A DNA stretch of 64,000 bases from Sipunculus nudus (lineage: Eukaryota > Annelida > Sipuncula > Golfingiida > Sipunculidae). Made by a program: the position numbers and the translations under genes. The notes under the pieces are model-generated. The model was not told the origin of the DNA. It did not search any database and worked only from the letters and a program-made list of their open reading frames with translations. Positions 34,440 through 47,372 of this stretch are shown piece after piece (the stretch's first letter is position 1; each line of letters starts with the position of its first letter). The stretch lies in the NCBI GenBank assembly GCA_026874595.1, contig CM049314.1, positions 55,783,812 to 55,847,811 of the forward strand, read 5' to 3'.

Positions 34440-35075
34440 ATTCAATATCCAGCCTTATTTTCAAGCTTTTATTTTCAAATTTCAATAAACAAATTAAATA
34501 AAACGTGCCATGGTCAAGGATGGGCAAAATTTAAGGACAGATTTTATTTTTATGCTAAAACTTTAAAAATTTACAAAATTCAGATCTAATTTTGGGTATA
34601 CAATTAACTCTTAATTAATCAAAGTTGTATACCTTAAAAAAAGTCTCTAGCATAAAAAAAATCATGTTAAGTGAGTAAATATTTTCCTGATTTTAACAAA
34701 GTTCATTATGTTTGGGCCCATAACTTAAAAAAAAATCACTTGACGGACGCAGTTTCTGGCATGTTTATAGGAAATATTTAGGAGAATAAATCTCGTCACA
34801 TTAAGAAAAACAGTTAAGTGGTTTTGATATTTGGCAGTGCTGAAGTGGTATAATACTTTTTAATGGAAATTTTAGGTTTTTCCTTAATTTCTCGAAGAAA
34901 GGAAGTCACATTGACCCGGTTTTCGATTTGGTAGGAAATTTTGGTGAGATCTGACAGTATGCTGAATTTTGGATTCTTATGTCTAACGGTTTCAAAACGT
35001 GCCAGTCTAATAATGGACGGACGACGGAAAAGGACCACGACTTTAGCTCTGATGACATACAGTCAACTTAGCTAA
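34440..35075 (+). mobile_element. Helentron-like element, second body type, copy 1
   Basis: Aligns with 49,905-50,503. Shared words in order are GTGCCATGGT...GGCAAAATTTA (34,506 / 50,010), AAAAAAAGTCT (34,637 / 50,155), TTTCCTGAT...TTCATTATGTT and GACCCGGTTTTCG...GATCTGACAGTATG (34,913 / 50,334). It ends with a short GGACGGACGACGG tract and the hairpin TTAGCT...AGCTAA (35,043-35,075), nearly the same 3' end as the element at 1-2025. Non-coding. Confidence 0.6.
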
Positions 35076-36150
35076 CAATAAATTTCAAATATTAAGGACG
35101 CTAGACAGTAGATATAGTCTACGTTATTTTTTTAAGAATCCGTACAATGGCAGATATTTACAGTAAACATATTTTGTTTCTGATCATGTCTGTGCTGGTA
35201 TATTACTCTTAAACCGTTTATGAAAACTGATGAAAGTTAATCAGTGGAAATAAAATGCCTAATAATGCAACTGTTACTGTATACACCGTCTTCAATCGAG
35301 GAAGCAATGTTCCTCCCCGACTGGTCATTGCACAGCCAGCTCGCCCTATCTTCACCTATGTGCGGGGAGAAATGATCCGTTAAGCCGATGTATTCTTTGG
35401 GAAGTACTGCTGAGCGATGTGAATATGAACCGCTTGAACTGAGATGATCGCGGACCAATGTACTTGAGGACATATGTACCCAGCTGGCTTGGCCTTCCCA
35501 GGTATCAAGAATACAAAGCCAATGTGCATTACTGCATTCAGGATTTTCACAAAAGTACCGCGGGAAACAACAAATGAACAGCCTGGTGCTCTTTGCAAAG
35601 GTCAGTTATGTAATATTTGGTTTAAACTTGCGGGTTTGGTTGTTTTGGTGACCAAAATGCTTCTATTGTCGCTCAGGAGGAATGTTTGGCCGTGAAACAC
35701 GCGAGCCACATGATAACAACCAGCTGGCCAATCAGTAACGAGAAAAATATCGTGATCGTCTTCGTTGCTAAGTGCTGTGTCATAGGGGAGTGCCGCCCAA
35801 CGTATGCACAATATTTGACCAAGATATAGTTATATTAGAATAAATATGATATATTTTTGTTTATTAAACTGCTTTATCCTCGATTGGGTTCCTTAATATG
35901 CCATAGCTAAACAAATCAACCCAGATGTAATTGGAATTTATTTATCATATATGCACCACATCCCCATACAAGTGGACTAGACTTCCTAGAAACCGTGTCA
36001 TGATGACCCAGTTGGAAGAAATTGACCTACATTTATTTGTGAGGCGTGGGCATCGTATGACCAGGTAGAACCAAAAGTGAATCAGTTACCGGTGCATCCG
36101 CATGATAAGATCTGTCTACCTGAGCTAAGCTGCAGATACAGAATAGTAAA
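35076..36150. other. region upstream of the MID1IP1-like gene
   Basis: No gene recognised. GGCCAATCAG (35,726-35,735) is a possible CCAAT box on the coding strand. CTGCAG at 36,130-36,135, 16 bases before the start codon, could be an acceptor for a 5' UTR intron, but its pyrimidine tract is poor. The minus-strand open frames here have no domains. Confidence 0.35.
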
Positions 36151-36630
36151 ATGATGGAAGGGCATGAAATATCGCGCGTCCCCGTTCATGAGAGAGATAA
36201 AGCTGGCCAGCAATCTCTGCTGTCAGCCATGAACAAGTTTGTTGCTGCTGTCAATGAAATGGACGATACAGTTATGATCCCGAGCCGGTTGAGAGACATG
36301 CCGGCGCAAGCGGAAGGCTCCAACACAACGCTGGTGCCGAAAAAGAATAATATTATTATACAGCCTGACGGACTTTATGGATTTTACACCATGTTAAATG
36401 CTGTCCGGGGAGAACTGGTGAGGGGACCATGCTGCGAACGTGATGATGATGAAAATGAAAACGCACATGTTGATGAACAGTCTCGCCATGTGGCTGCTTC
36501 TTTCAGACACCACCTAACAGGACTGTTTGAAGTTCTGCGACAGTTGACAGATACTGCACAGTACTTGACAAGTCGGTATAAAGAAGAAGTCGGTGATTGT
36601 ATAACAACAACAAAAGTGTCACCTTTGTAA
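36151..36630 (+). CDS. MID1-interacting protein 1 / Spot14-like protein
   Basis: This is a complete single-exon frame of 159 residues in the Spot14/MID1IP1 family. Vertebrate members are small non-enzymatic proteins; MID1IP1 binds and polymerises acetyl-CoA carboxylase to raise fatty-acid synthesis and also binds the microtubule-linked ligase MID1. Three family blocks are visible: residues 20-51 (LLSAMNKFVAAVNEMDDTVM, then IPSRLRDMP), the helix at 73-92 (DGLYGFYTMLNAVRGELVRG), and the C-terminal helix at 118-148 (FRHHLTGLFEVLRQLTDTAQ, then YLTSRYKEEVG). An acidic loop (DDDENEN, 98-104) sits where human MID1IP1 (183 residues) also has a variable acidic linker. The start is the first of two adjacent ATGs; either could be used. 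It is the only intact host gene seen. Assignment is by remembered family motifs. Confidence 0.85.
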   Translation: MMEGHEISRVPVHERDKAGQQSLLSAMNKFVAAVNEMDDTVMIPSRLRDMPAQAEGSNTTLVPKKNNIIIQPDGLYGFYTMLNAVRGELVRGPCCERDDDENENAHVDEQSRHVAASFRHHLTGLFEVLRQLTDTAQYLTSRYKEEVGDCITTTKVSPL

Positions 36631-38014
36631 AAACCAGAAACGCCCTGGTGACAGAACATTCTCATTGTTGGGATATGATCACCATTGGTTACTGTCACCC
36701 TAAACCATAGCAACGGAGGGTGTTACTGGACATTTACAACTCGCGTACATCAACTCTTCTAAAGAATGGTCTGTATTATATATATTTGTATATGACTACC
36801 CTGCCTGAGAGGCGAAGAGGGGTTTTCTGTGCAATACTGCCATCATAATCAAACTAAAAGGTCAGGGGGCAAAGTCATTTTTTAAATTTGCCTCATTCTC
36901 AGGTTATGCTGTTGAAAACAATTGTCAATTCTCTTTTATTTATCTTTGTGTTATAGGTATCACACTCTAGGCCTAGTTCATAAATTAAAAAAAACTGCAT
37001 GAGCAAGTAATCATGTAATGTAAACGAGAATTTTTCAGCAAAATCTAAATCAAATTAATGATAAATTAATGAAAGTATACTATACTGTAGTGTAGCAGCA
37101 ATCTTTCCCGTATAGATCGGTTATCCTGTTACTGCTGCAGTGGATGTTTTTTTTTTATGTCTCAAACGTGGCACAATCAATATTTGCTCATACACAGGGT
37201 ATAAACACTACATATGATGACATACGCGGAGGAGATCATATGACCTGTACTATACTAGTATAATGTGTGAAATGCAATAATCATTAGCTGACCAAGTCGG
37301 CACAAGTGCATGTAAGTTTTTTTCTCCATAAATTACGCTATTGGAATAGGTGTGGATGTAATAGGCATTTTCCTAACTTGCATTGAATTTTTTACTCTCT
37401 AAAATTAAACTGACATTATTATTATACTGGACACTATCGGATGTTTTCACTCTGCAATATTTATGAACTTGTGTTTATCAAATACATTGTCATCGGTGGC
37501 CTAGGCTATGGTCAGTTCCTTAGCAGTTAACTCTTTGGTCATGTTTAACTATAAAAACTCTTTGATCATGTTTAACTATAAACATGTCTTAGTTAAAGCA
37601 TGCAGTCTGTGAAGTTTTTCATTAGTAGCTGATGTAATTTGAGGATTCCAAAATCACTGGTTGCGAAGAAATACACGGGAATCTGCATGATATGTATATA
37701 TACTATATATGTATGTATGGTTATTTCGAGCGTCATATTAACCAGAAGAAATTTATTTATTCTGTATAACAGAAGTTTAACCTCTTGTTTGGTTGGATAT
37801 GCTGATGTTATGCTCTCGGATGATAAATTCGTGAACGGGTACCCGTTTGGCGGGTTGATATGGCCCGAGGCAAAGTTTGTTTACTGTATAGAGGCGTGAA
37901 CGGCCTAGGGTCATTTAGGGTCAGATAGTCAATCAGAGTTGTACCTTTTAAGAGCAAGTATGGATTTGTTAAGTTTGATTGGCAGTTCTAATGAAATCTC
38001 AAATATAATCTCTT
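36631..38014. other. 3' side of the MID1IP1-like gene and unassigned DNA
   Basis: The first few hundred bases should be 3' UTR. An ATTAAA at 36,984-36,989 is a weak polyadenylation candidate. A short duplication of CTCTTTGRTCATGTTTAACT lies near 37,530-37,575. No other gene. Confidence 0.4.
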
Positions 38015-38061
<47 letters not shown>

Positions 38062-38068
38062 GGGAGAG
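38015..38068. repeat. (TA)n(GA)n compound microsatellite
   Basis: TA to about 38,038, then GA. Confidence 0.95.
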
Positions 38069-39849
38069 AACTCGGAAGACTACTTCAGGTATCTTAATAT
38101 TTGAAAATTTACATTGTTTGATGAATAGTCAATCCTACTTGCAAAGCTCCAGTCCTCTTGTACTGTTAGCGCCTGCATGGCCCTAGGTGAATGACTGCAA
38201 CCTGATGATCAGGAAGCATGAGGGGGGGGGGGGGGGTCCCGGAATTTGGAAAGGAAGAGGTATAGGACTGTCTAATGCAGTTGACAGACGGTTTTGTATT
38301 AAAATTATCATACTACATCAAACTATAAATATAATACAGCTTAACATTTGACTGAGGAACTTGTACCACCCCTACCCAGTGGTACCGTCCACATGTTGCT
38401 TGCAGACTGCTTGCTGTTTTCGAGTTGCCAGGATTGCTTCGAGTCAGGTACCGGCAGTTAATCAATTATATCAATGATTCATAAGGTTTTCATGTACTCT
38501 ATTATAGATATAGTTTCAATCATTTGCTCTTAAGCAAAAATGCACAACTGTCCACACCACAAATAGCATAAGAAAACATAACCATTGTTCAATTTTGGTT
38601 GTATTTCTTCATTGAAGGGTTATTGTATTATGAGTTTTTCACGGAGTTTTCCGTCATAGAAAGCATCTTTATATGATACATCTTTTGTAAATTGTGTATA
38701 TCAGCTCCGCATATCGCAAAACTTGTCTAAGCACTTTTAAGATCTGAATCTCTGTGGTATGCATATTCATATATTATGTATGTAATATCCATAGTCACAT
38801 GTCTTCGCATACATATTCATTAAAGGGTCTGTACATAATTCTTTTGAAATGTTTGCATTGGTCCTCTCGTACTATCGAGTGCTTAACATGTAACCGGCCA
38901 CTTGGAGATATATATATGGTTGTATATTTAATTTTTATTTATCAGGAGTTAATATACTTGCTTACTATAAGTTTGTATTTATAAAAGTTGCACAGTTAAT
39001 AATGGGGGTTTAAAGCCCATACTGTACTGTATGTATTTTTATACCCTCATTGGTGTATGTATGAATATTGAAAGAAAACTGTGCATGTAAAAACACTTGA
39101 GCTGTGATCAGTTTCTCACCATGCAAATGTGCAGCCATGGTCGAAGGGTCTTACTCTTGATTGTATGTACATTTACATCATTTCAACACAAACTACCATG
39201 TCCACTGATATTTGTGTATTGAAATAATTGTTGAGTCGGTCGGCCCCGATGTGTGTTGACATGACGTTGCCATTAAAATAATTATATTTCGATATCGCCT
39301 TCGTATTATTTACAATACAACCACGTGTGTACGTATTGTTTGGCCTCAAGGAAAACCACCTGATCCCAACAGACTCCCGATCACCCATGTATTTTCCTAC
39401 TTGTACCTCTTTAGTGTTCGTGTACGTAATGGATCCAGACTGGGGCTCCTGCATGGCGTTTTAGAGATCGACTTTTTATGCCGCGCACAGTGTAACCCTT
39501 GGCACACTGTCCCTTAGTTTTCTTGGTGTTTATAAAAAAAAACCTACTTTCTTATAAAAAAGCCACGTGCATGTGTCTGGGCCAGGCTACCCCAAGTTTC
39601 TCGCGGCCTTTAACGTGGAGACCCGGCTTTGTACATAAATGTGAGAAGAATTTTCCAGTTTTCAGCCAACTGTACAACATCCAAAGGAGGCCTGCATTGA
39701 GATCAAGGGTAGTATCGACAGGGGATGGTACTTAAAACTTGCATGAAAGGAATGTTTATTCGTACTTGGGACCAGCTATATCTAATATATAGTCGATTTT
39801 GTTTCCAAACCCCCACACGGCCATGTCTATGATATTTTGTGTGTATATA
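38069..39849. other. unassigned DNA
   Basis: A poly-G run at 38,222-38,236. The 93-codon minus-strand frame (39,173-39,454) and the 78-codon plus frame (39,499-39,735) have no recognisable domains. Confidence 0.4.
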
Positions 39850-39852
39850 CGT

Positions 39853-39883
<31 letters not shown>

Positions 39884-39891
39884 GGGGGGGG
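39850..39891. repeat. (GT)n followed by 25 G
   Basis: GTGTGT tract, then an uninterrupted G run at 39,867-39,891. Confidence 0.95.
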
Positions 39892-40539
39892 TAATTGTGC
39901 AATTGCGAAATCACTGCCTTCATTCAAATAGTTCGTTGATGCATGAATGAGTTATATTAGATATGTTTTCGAGTGGGAAACCCCCATAAAATTATAGTTA
40001 AAGGGGCGAATGCAGCTGGATCATCACCCCTTGGCAGAGGTATGCGCTTGACTTGATGCGATTCCGGTTTATATATATCATCACTATATACGAATAAAGT
40101 CTTGTATGTATCATTCATCAGAAAACAGACTTGTTATTAAGCACTTCGAGAACTTGGTTTAATTTATTATACCAGAAACTTATATTTATACATTCGTCAC
40201 TTTGAGTTTCTAACCCGTTTGCGGACAATGTTGGACATGCAAATACTGGCTCAGCACGCTAAAGTGCCGGTCACTTTCCACTCTCACTTGAGCAAGCAGA
40301 TCGCGACCTTGTCCTTAACTGACCGCTTGACCAGCACCTGTAAAGAAACTGGTTTGCCGTGACCCCAGGTGAAGTGATCGATCGATCCGTGAGGCGTGCA
40401 TGGCTACTCGGCTAAACACGACCCGCTAAAGTGTTCTTAAAGCCAGCCGTTCACCTATACCTATTCTGTAGAATTTATATGATGTCTGCCTCACATCATG
40501 TACTTATTTATGAACTTTTTGTAATTTCTGTTTAAAAAA
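39892..40539. other. unassigned DNA
   Basis: Nothing recognised; a GC-richer stretch at 40,230-40,450. Confidence 0.4.
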
Positions 40540-40690
40540 AGTCCTTAATACCACCCTAGTGAGTTATACATGAGCTTGTTAACTATATTTGCATGATGTT
40601 AGTAAACACGGTACATGTCCCAATGTTGACAAACATAAAAGCCATGTAACTTAACGTGATTTATTTCCTATGTGGGGAAGTAGAAATGCC
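40540..40690 (+). repeat. unnamed dispersed repeat (pair with 45,940)
   Basis: ATGAGCTTGTTAACTA, GTTAGTAAACACGG and CAATGTTGACAAAC correspond to ATGAGCTTGTTTATC, GTTGGTAAACACAG and CAATGTTGAAAAC at 45,980-46,040. Confidence 0.55.
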
Positions 40691-42061
40691 ATTAGTTAAA
40701 TAACGCCCTTTGTGAAACCTCTACTTCATTTTAACTGCTGTCAAATGTTGTTGATATATGTGTTTGGGCTGTTTTGTCGAGCCTTCCACATGTTATAAAC
40801 ATGTGGATATTTACAAAACGATCAGCCTGTGTGCGGTAGGATTGGCAATTTCTGGCCTGTTTTTATAAAAGGTTCAAGGAATTATCTTTAGTCAATAGAC
40901 GTCTGATATCGAATTAGGCCCCTTTAAGTTACAAGATTGTATGCCGAGAGTATGCGTTCAACGTGTACCCGAAGAAAAGTAAGAATTATGGATGCTTGAG
41001 TGGTCTGACGTCTGATTTAAACGTCAGGGACTTGAGTTGATTGACGCAGATGTCTGTGCTCGCTTGTGGAGACCGTGCGAACTGGGCCGTCACTACGATG
41101 GCATGGATAGCGAATTCATCTGTCACTAAATATACACGTGATTTTCATTCGCAAGGCGTGAAGTTTGACCTATTCACTATGGCTATATATCTGTCTCTAA
41201 ATCTGTGACGTCTTTTGTACTCGGCAAAAGGAAGATGACATAGTTATTTCACCGGAGCAAAATGTAAACATAATGTAAAATAAGGTAATATTCAAATTCG
41301 TAGGTATTTTAGAGGAAAATAAGAACATTTTTTATCTATAAATGCATATGGCAATAACAAACGAAATGTGTGAGGCTATACTAGAATAAGTATATTAGGG
41401 CGACTCCCATAAACAAATCCGTTTTCATTCATAAGCCCAAAGAGGGGTGCATACATTGGCATTTATTTATTTTTTAACTTACACTGGCAACACATTTTTA
41501 CCAGGGCTTTTCCCCCAAGAGATATAAAAAATATTCTGGTATGTGAAGAAAAATTAAAAGTGAATTTTTGGTAGAAAGTAAACAATGGATAGTGTGACAA
41601 TGCAAATATCAGCGTTTACCTGTAATGTCTCACCGTGGTTTCCAAAATGCATATAAGTAAACACATGTAGATGTAACATATTCTTTATATCTCTGATTTG
41701 AAACAGAGCATTGGAGCACAGAACTTTATCTTTGTTGTTGTGTTAACATTTTATGGATACCAGCATTTTAGATGGTGTGTACAAACCACAATCTTTCATG
41801 TGTACATTTTACAACGTAACAACTAGTCTGTGTCCTATCTTCTCCTAATATGAGTTATAAGAAGATATATGTGTGTGTGTGTGTGTGTGTAAGAAGGTGC
41901 ATGGACCAGCGTATATGGTGTTTACTTCCATATGCGAATTGAGCCAATGCGATTGTTCAGACAAATTACAGTTTGTCCAAAACTATTTTACAAAACAAAA
42001 TATATGTTTATTATAGGTCACCAGTATCAGTTTGTAACGCCATCATCATGGCGAAACCCCG
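40691..42061. other. unassigned DNA
   Basis: A (GT)n tract at 41,870-41,890; no gene. Confidence 0.4.
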
Positions 42062-42086
42062 CCCCCCCCCCCCCCCCCCCCCCCCC
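42062..42086. repeat. 25-base poly-C run
   Basis: Uninterrupted C at 42,062-42,086. Confidence 0.95.
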
Positions 42087-42494
42087 GATCAAAATTTAAT
42101 GATTTACTATCACTGAGTTTGATGTCCGCGACCGTATACCTTTCTAAAAATATGATGACTATAAATTAATTATATAGCAGAGCTTGCCTGCGAATCAGTT
42201 TTCTGCCTCCATTAACGTACTTATAAGTGTTCTGTAAAGGTGTTGTCCTCGATTCTCTTCATGCGTAAAATCAAGATGTCAACATTTTTGTATTGTAGTA
42301 ACGTCAGTGCCTCGTCTATCAGACCCGTTCTTCTTCGTTTTGTGTTTTTTTTAATGTTAACCGTAACTGAACTTGTAAGGTAATAGGTGATATATATATA
42401 TATATATTATGTATTACCACATTATGCACGGTAACGCGCACCAAAAGGACAGTTATATTATGAACAGGGATTCTGCATGTGCCAGGAAAAGATG
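42087..42494. other. unassigned DNA
   Basis: Nothing recognised beyond a short TA run near 42,391. Confidence 0.4.
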
Positions 42495-42650
42495 CAACCG
42501 GAAATTTGCATACTAAGGAATGCAAGCCTCCACAATGTGGGATGCTCCCCAAATCAGTTATTTTGCCCATATTCCCAGGATCATAAGTGCCTAAGTGGCT
42601 GTACATTTATGATTTTCCTCGATGACGTTCCAGCATGGGACCGATCCTCA
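42495..42650 (-). repeat. dispersed CCGCC/GGCGG repeat, partial copy B
   Basis: CTAAGGAATGCAAGCCTCC, GGGATGCTCCCC, CCATATTCCCAGG and GACGTTCCAG match the family in reverse. Confidence 0.6.
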
Positions 42651-42671
42651 AAAATCTAATCGGTTAATCAA

Positions 42672-42775
42672 TCATGGGCGTCAATATAGGGGGGGGGGGA
42701 ATGGGGGTATATATCCCCCCCCCTTTTGGCAAGGGGGGGGGGGGTTGTCAATGTAATCACCCCCTCCCCCCACTA
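42672..42775. repeat. G/C-tract MITE-like fragment
   Basis: ATGGGCGTCAATATAGG followed by alternating poly-G and poly-C runs that can fold back on each other. No matching second terminus found. Confidence 0.35.
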
Positions 42776-42956
42776 TTCAGAGAATAATATTTATATGTTT
42801 CAAATTAAATATATAAATAAATAGAATTGCAGAATCTGGTTCTATTTATGAGTTTACTATGAAATATTTATATCTAAATGGTTATCTAAATTATTATATA
42901 CCTTATAACTTATACTTAATTGATATATATTTGATATTTGTCACACAGACAATAAA

Positions 42957-42958
<2 letters not shown>

Positions 42959-43006
<48 letters not shown>
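42959..43006. repeat. (TA)n microsatellite
   Basis: Alternating TA. Confidence 0.95.
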
Positions 43007-43012
<6 letters not shown>

Positions 43013-43140
43013 CTATATATATGTAAAAACATGTCTGTTTTATCCCAATTTGACTACCCTCCACGTCTATTACCCCCATCCCCACCCTTGCGAGTCATCT
43101 CCCCACCCTGCGAGTCCACCCCCCCCCCCCCCCGCTTCAG

Positions 43141-44210
43141 CTACAACGATTTCACCTGGTCAGCTGCTGAACATATGCTGACCCTATAATACCTATGAAT
43201 TGGGCGATGTTTACCCGGGAACAAAGGAATACCCCTTATACATTATCCTTTGAATTATAAATACATTTTTATGATTACCTCTAGTATATAATGGTTTGTT
43301 CCTAGAATGTTACCCTAAATCCCAACAAAATTTCATCAAATTACGTTATTAAAAAGCTAACAAACAATTTTAAACAAACAAACAAATCAAGCCACCAACC
43401 AACCAAGGGAAACAAATATCCTTCATGATGGAGGTTAAATAAATATAAGGAGTTATGTACAACAAAATAAATAAATAAACATATACAGTTCACAGAATAT
43501 GGCGAATGACATTCTAAGATATGTAGACTAAAATTATATTTGATTTAATTTAGAATGACTATCATGCAAACCGGCAACGCTTGGTAGAGTGACCTTAATA
43601 ACATTAATTTAAAAAAAAAACAGAACCTCCGGGCCCGTAAGGTAAAAATAAGGTTCAAGAGATAAAAATATTAAAAATAAGGTACTAAAGAAAGATCCGA
43701 GGGAATGAGAACTCGAAGATTTACAAAATATTGAAGGATCACGACCCCCTAGTTTGTCACATATACACGTAATGTCAGGCTTAAGCACATACTTTGTCAC
43801 ATATACACGTCATGTCAGGCTTAAGCAAGATTGGCAAACCGCCTAACAACTCGGAAACGTGGTTATAATATTCAAAAAGAGGCCATAGCAACACATATAC
43901 ATTGGTGCGGCCTCGACTCACACAGCAGGGCAGTGTGAGTAACCTTTATGCACGGTCAAGACCTATATTTGTTCAGGTGAATTGACCATGCTGATCGGGA
44001 CGGATTGAGGCGATGTTGACCTGACATTGACCCAGATCCTGGCGCAGATTTATGCAATTTCAAAGAATAACATGTGATCCTCCTTCACATGGCATTTCGG
44101 CTTGCGGTGGACTGTGGTTGTCATTTCATCCATTTTGTGTGGGTAATGCTGTTGCATTATGTTTGAATGGCCAGTATAACTATCACTGGATGGTCACTTA
44201 ATATTCGTCT
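43141..44210. other. unassigned DNA with a ~46-bp tandem duplication
   Basis: TTTGTCACATATACACGTAA...TGTCAGGCTTAAGCA occurs at about 43,754 and again at 43,793. No gene. Confidence 0.5.
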
Positions 44211-44500
44211 CCGCCAGGAGGATAAGCGTTAACCCCGTTCACGAGTGTGTGTATGTGTTTTCAAAACATGACACACGGAATCCTGAACGGAATATCATGA
44301 GATGTTCAGGAAATATCCGGAATGGACCAAGGAGGAAGCGACTAGATTTTGGTGTTGATCCGGAACATAACCCAGATTCAAGAATGTGATCAAGGAATAT
44401 TCACAAACGTCCAGTCATGAACCTGGGAATATGGGCCGAATAGGTGAATGCCCACATGGCGGAGGCTTGTTTTCTTTAGAATGCAGATTTCTGGTTCCAT
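44211..44500 (+). repeat. dispersed CCGCC/GGCGG repeat, copy C
   Basis: CCGCCAGGAGGATAAGCGTT at the start; GAACCTGGGAATATGGGC, ACATGGCGGAGGCTTG and TTTAGAATGCAGATTTCTGG at the end. This is the best preserved full-length copy. Confidence 0.75.
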
Positions 44501-45614
44501 CTGCAACAAATTTGGAACCAGTTGAAAAAATGCTCTTGCTGTATCAAACGGAAAGCTTGAAACTCCAATTACCCCATCCACACTCAATTGTTTCATGCAC
44601 TTATTACTAAAAACACGACGTTTCTGACCCCTCGTCAACATATTTTGATGTATGCAAGGTTGCGTTTAGAGGATCACTTGGTAAAAGCAAGTTTAGCAAT
44701 CACGTACTTTTCTATCTATTTATATTTAAAATGATTCGAATCAATATTACGCCGCTAAGTATATCCAACATAAAATATTTAACGATCAAATATTTCAGAT
44801 TTAGTTACAGTTGGAATAAATTTAGTCAACGCATGTGCTATATAACTTCTCCATTTATGTAATTAGTAAAATTTGCAATAGCTGTATTTCGGTCTAAAAA
44901 CATGCAGTGTGCGTTTTTGTCACCAGCGGTTAATCCTTTATATATAGTTTTTTATATAATTCTTAAATTCATGTGGTGGAAATAGGTAGCGTCCCTTTTG
45001 CCATGGATATTCTGTTTTTTTTTTCTTTATTATGAAAGAAAATACTGGTATCCGCACATCACCTAAACAGAGCACATATTCAATGGAAAAAGAGCTTATA
45101 CTAATAAAGACCATTTTCTAATACACGTACACGCGCTCCTTCCATGTAGCATTCATTTCTCTATACCTGCAGTGTTCTGTAAAAAAAATCCACTTCAATG
45201 TGACTCTCGGCAAACCTTATGAAACACTTTGTCAAGAAACCTTAAAAATGTGTGAAATCCTAATAGCTTTTTCAGGATACTCAGGAAAAATAACGCCAAT
45301 AAGGCTACAAAAAATTAGTTGTTCTACGGATTCGCCGCTCCCTTTTTTTTTTTTGCAGATGAGGAACATGTCGTCGGTTATGTTGCGTATTTGTTGTTGC
45401 TCTTAGGCTCAATTAATTAAGGCCAGCTATTCGCATAGGCGGCGAAACCGGGGGGCCTGGGGCTCAACCGTCCCCCCCCCCCCCTTAATAATATGATGGA
45501 AAAACATAAAGAGTACCATGCAGTATTTCTCAATGTACAGTCAGTATATTCTCCTGTAAAGGACTGTAATATACTACCCCTTCCCTATATCAAACCCATA
45601 AGTATGTGTGTGTG
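44501..45614. other. unassigned DNA
   Basis: Contains a CGAAACCGGGGGGCCTGGGG / poly-C MITE-like scrap at 45,440-45,485. No gene. Confidence 0.4.
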
Positions 45615-45617
45615 TAG

Positions 45618-45654
<37 letters not shown>

Positions 45655-45675
45655 TTAGGCAGATCAAACCCATAA

Positions 45676-45710
<35 letters not shown>

Positions 45711-45757
45711 TATATATATATGCCTATATACATGTATAATATGCATAAATATATATA

Positions 45758-45813
<56 letters not shown>
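45615..45813. repeat. compound (TA)n/(GT)n tracts
   Basis: TA, GT, TA and again TA runs, with the phrase AGATCAAACCCATAAGT duplicated from ATATCAAACCCATAAGT at about 45,586. Confidence 0.9.
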
Positions 45814-45817
<4 letters not shown>

Positions 45818-45939
45818 ACTATTGGGCCCTTAATGAATATTATATTTAGCTTCGCAGCCAATGATACGCCTCCCTTATCTATGCAATGTATATGGTTTAT
45901 GGCTTACTCTGCGTACGTACTAATGAACTCTAAGTAATT

Positions 45940-46090
45940 CCTGTTATGAAAAAATCTTAGAACGCCTCCGTGATGGATATATGAGCTTGTTTATCTACAA
46001 GCTGTTGGTAAACACAGCAATGTTGAAAACGAAAAAAAAAATATAACCTATGGTAGTTGATTGCTTATGTTCGGAAATTTAAGGATACTA
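45940..46090 (+). repeat. unnamed dispersed repeat (pair with 40,540)
   Basis: See 40,540-40,690; similarity is partial and old. Confidence 0.5.
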
Positions 46091-46269
46091 GTTGCAAAAC
46101 GCAATTTGCAAAACACTGGTTCGTCTGCCCTTTAAAAAAATCATCAAAGCAAAGAATATAGACTAAATTTTGTAATTAAGAACTGAAGCTAGTATTGTAT
46201 TTTTCTTGGCAAGCTTCCAAATTTCTTGTACAGTGTCTCGACCGGTATATTAAAAAATGCTCGCACCAC

Positions 46270-46272
<3 letters not shown>

Positions 46273-46309
<37 letters not shown>
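46273..46309. repeat. (TC)n microsatellite
   Basis: Pure TC repeat. Confidence 0.95.
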
Positions 46310-46312
<3 letters not shown>

Positions 46313-47287
46313 TTATACACATATATTTGCAATAACTAAAGATATAAAGGGAGTTGGTACGCCCTGTTAGTTTGTGCACTCGGGACCTGCCTCCCTGGTT
46401 ATTCACGCAGGTACACTTAACGGTTAATTGCACAGGGCACATCCGTACAGAATACATTCACGGGACATCAATAAAAATAATTCCTGCATATACAGTATAA
46501 GCGTTGTGTCATAACCTCATTACACGCATAAATGTTAACAAAAATTGCTTTTAACCAATTATTGCGTAGCTAACATATTTCTATAAGTCCTTTTGTACAC
46601 TGAGGCCAACAGATACAAGCAGGTTTTGTTAACAGTTTATTGGTTTTCAGTGCACCATAATGTGTGGGTAATTGGAAACAGGGTTTTGAATGTACCAAGT
46701 TCCTCAGTTAAAGTCCTTGTTCAGAACTGCAAAGTTGTAAATTATTCTCGCCTCGTAATTCATGGTGTGTAGTCTCGCGTGAAGTACCCTCGTCTCGCGT
46801 GAAGTACTCTCCAAGGGCACTCACTAATTGCCGCTTTACGAGGCATACTGCTGAGCATGCAAGGAAAGTTTTCAAGGTCAGCCATGTATATATCGTCAAA
46901 CGTTCAGTGTGCGTTCCTCTGATTTGTCGGAATTCGGATGTTCTGATCCGAGGGGGGCACATTTACCTAAAGGATTTCCAAAGTATCCATTGAAAAAAAT
47001 TATGAAGTTAATATGGGGTTTGCAATTATTATTGGTGAAATTTTTGTATATGTATATACTCTTAAAAACAGACAACTGAATAAAAATGATGTATAAAAAG
47101 GAACCAAATAGTGAACAGGCCAAGTGAAATTTTATTTCCATCTGTGCTCCTTAAAGTTGTATGTTTTCTTTGTGTGAGGAGCCCAGTTCTCTCAGCCAGG
47201 AGCCTTTTTATCATGTATCTTCAAAATCCGTCCAAAGAGCTATCCAATCAAAGAGCCATTTTATTTTTATTTTTTTTTTTATTTTTC

Positions 47288-47290
<3 letters not shown>
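46310..47290. other. unassigned DNA
   Basis: A short duplication (CTCGTCTCGCGTGAAGTAC / GTCTCGCGTGAAGTACCC) near 46,770-46,805; no gene. Confidence 0.4.
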
Positions 47291-47339
<49 letters not shown>

Positions 47340-47372
47340 ATATATATATATATTATATATATATATATATAT
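47291..47372. repeat. imperfect (TA)n tract
   Basis: Alternating TA with a few TT/AA slips. Confidence 0.95.

Noticed and set aside
36384-36713. 109-codon minus-strand frame
   Set aside because: Opposite-strand shadow of the MID1IP1-like gene.
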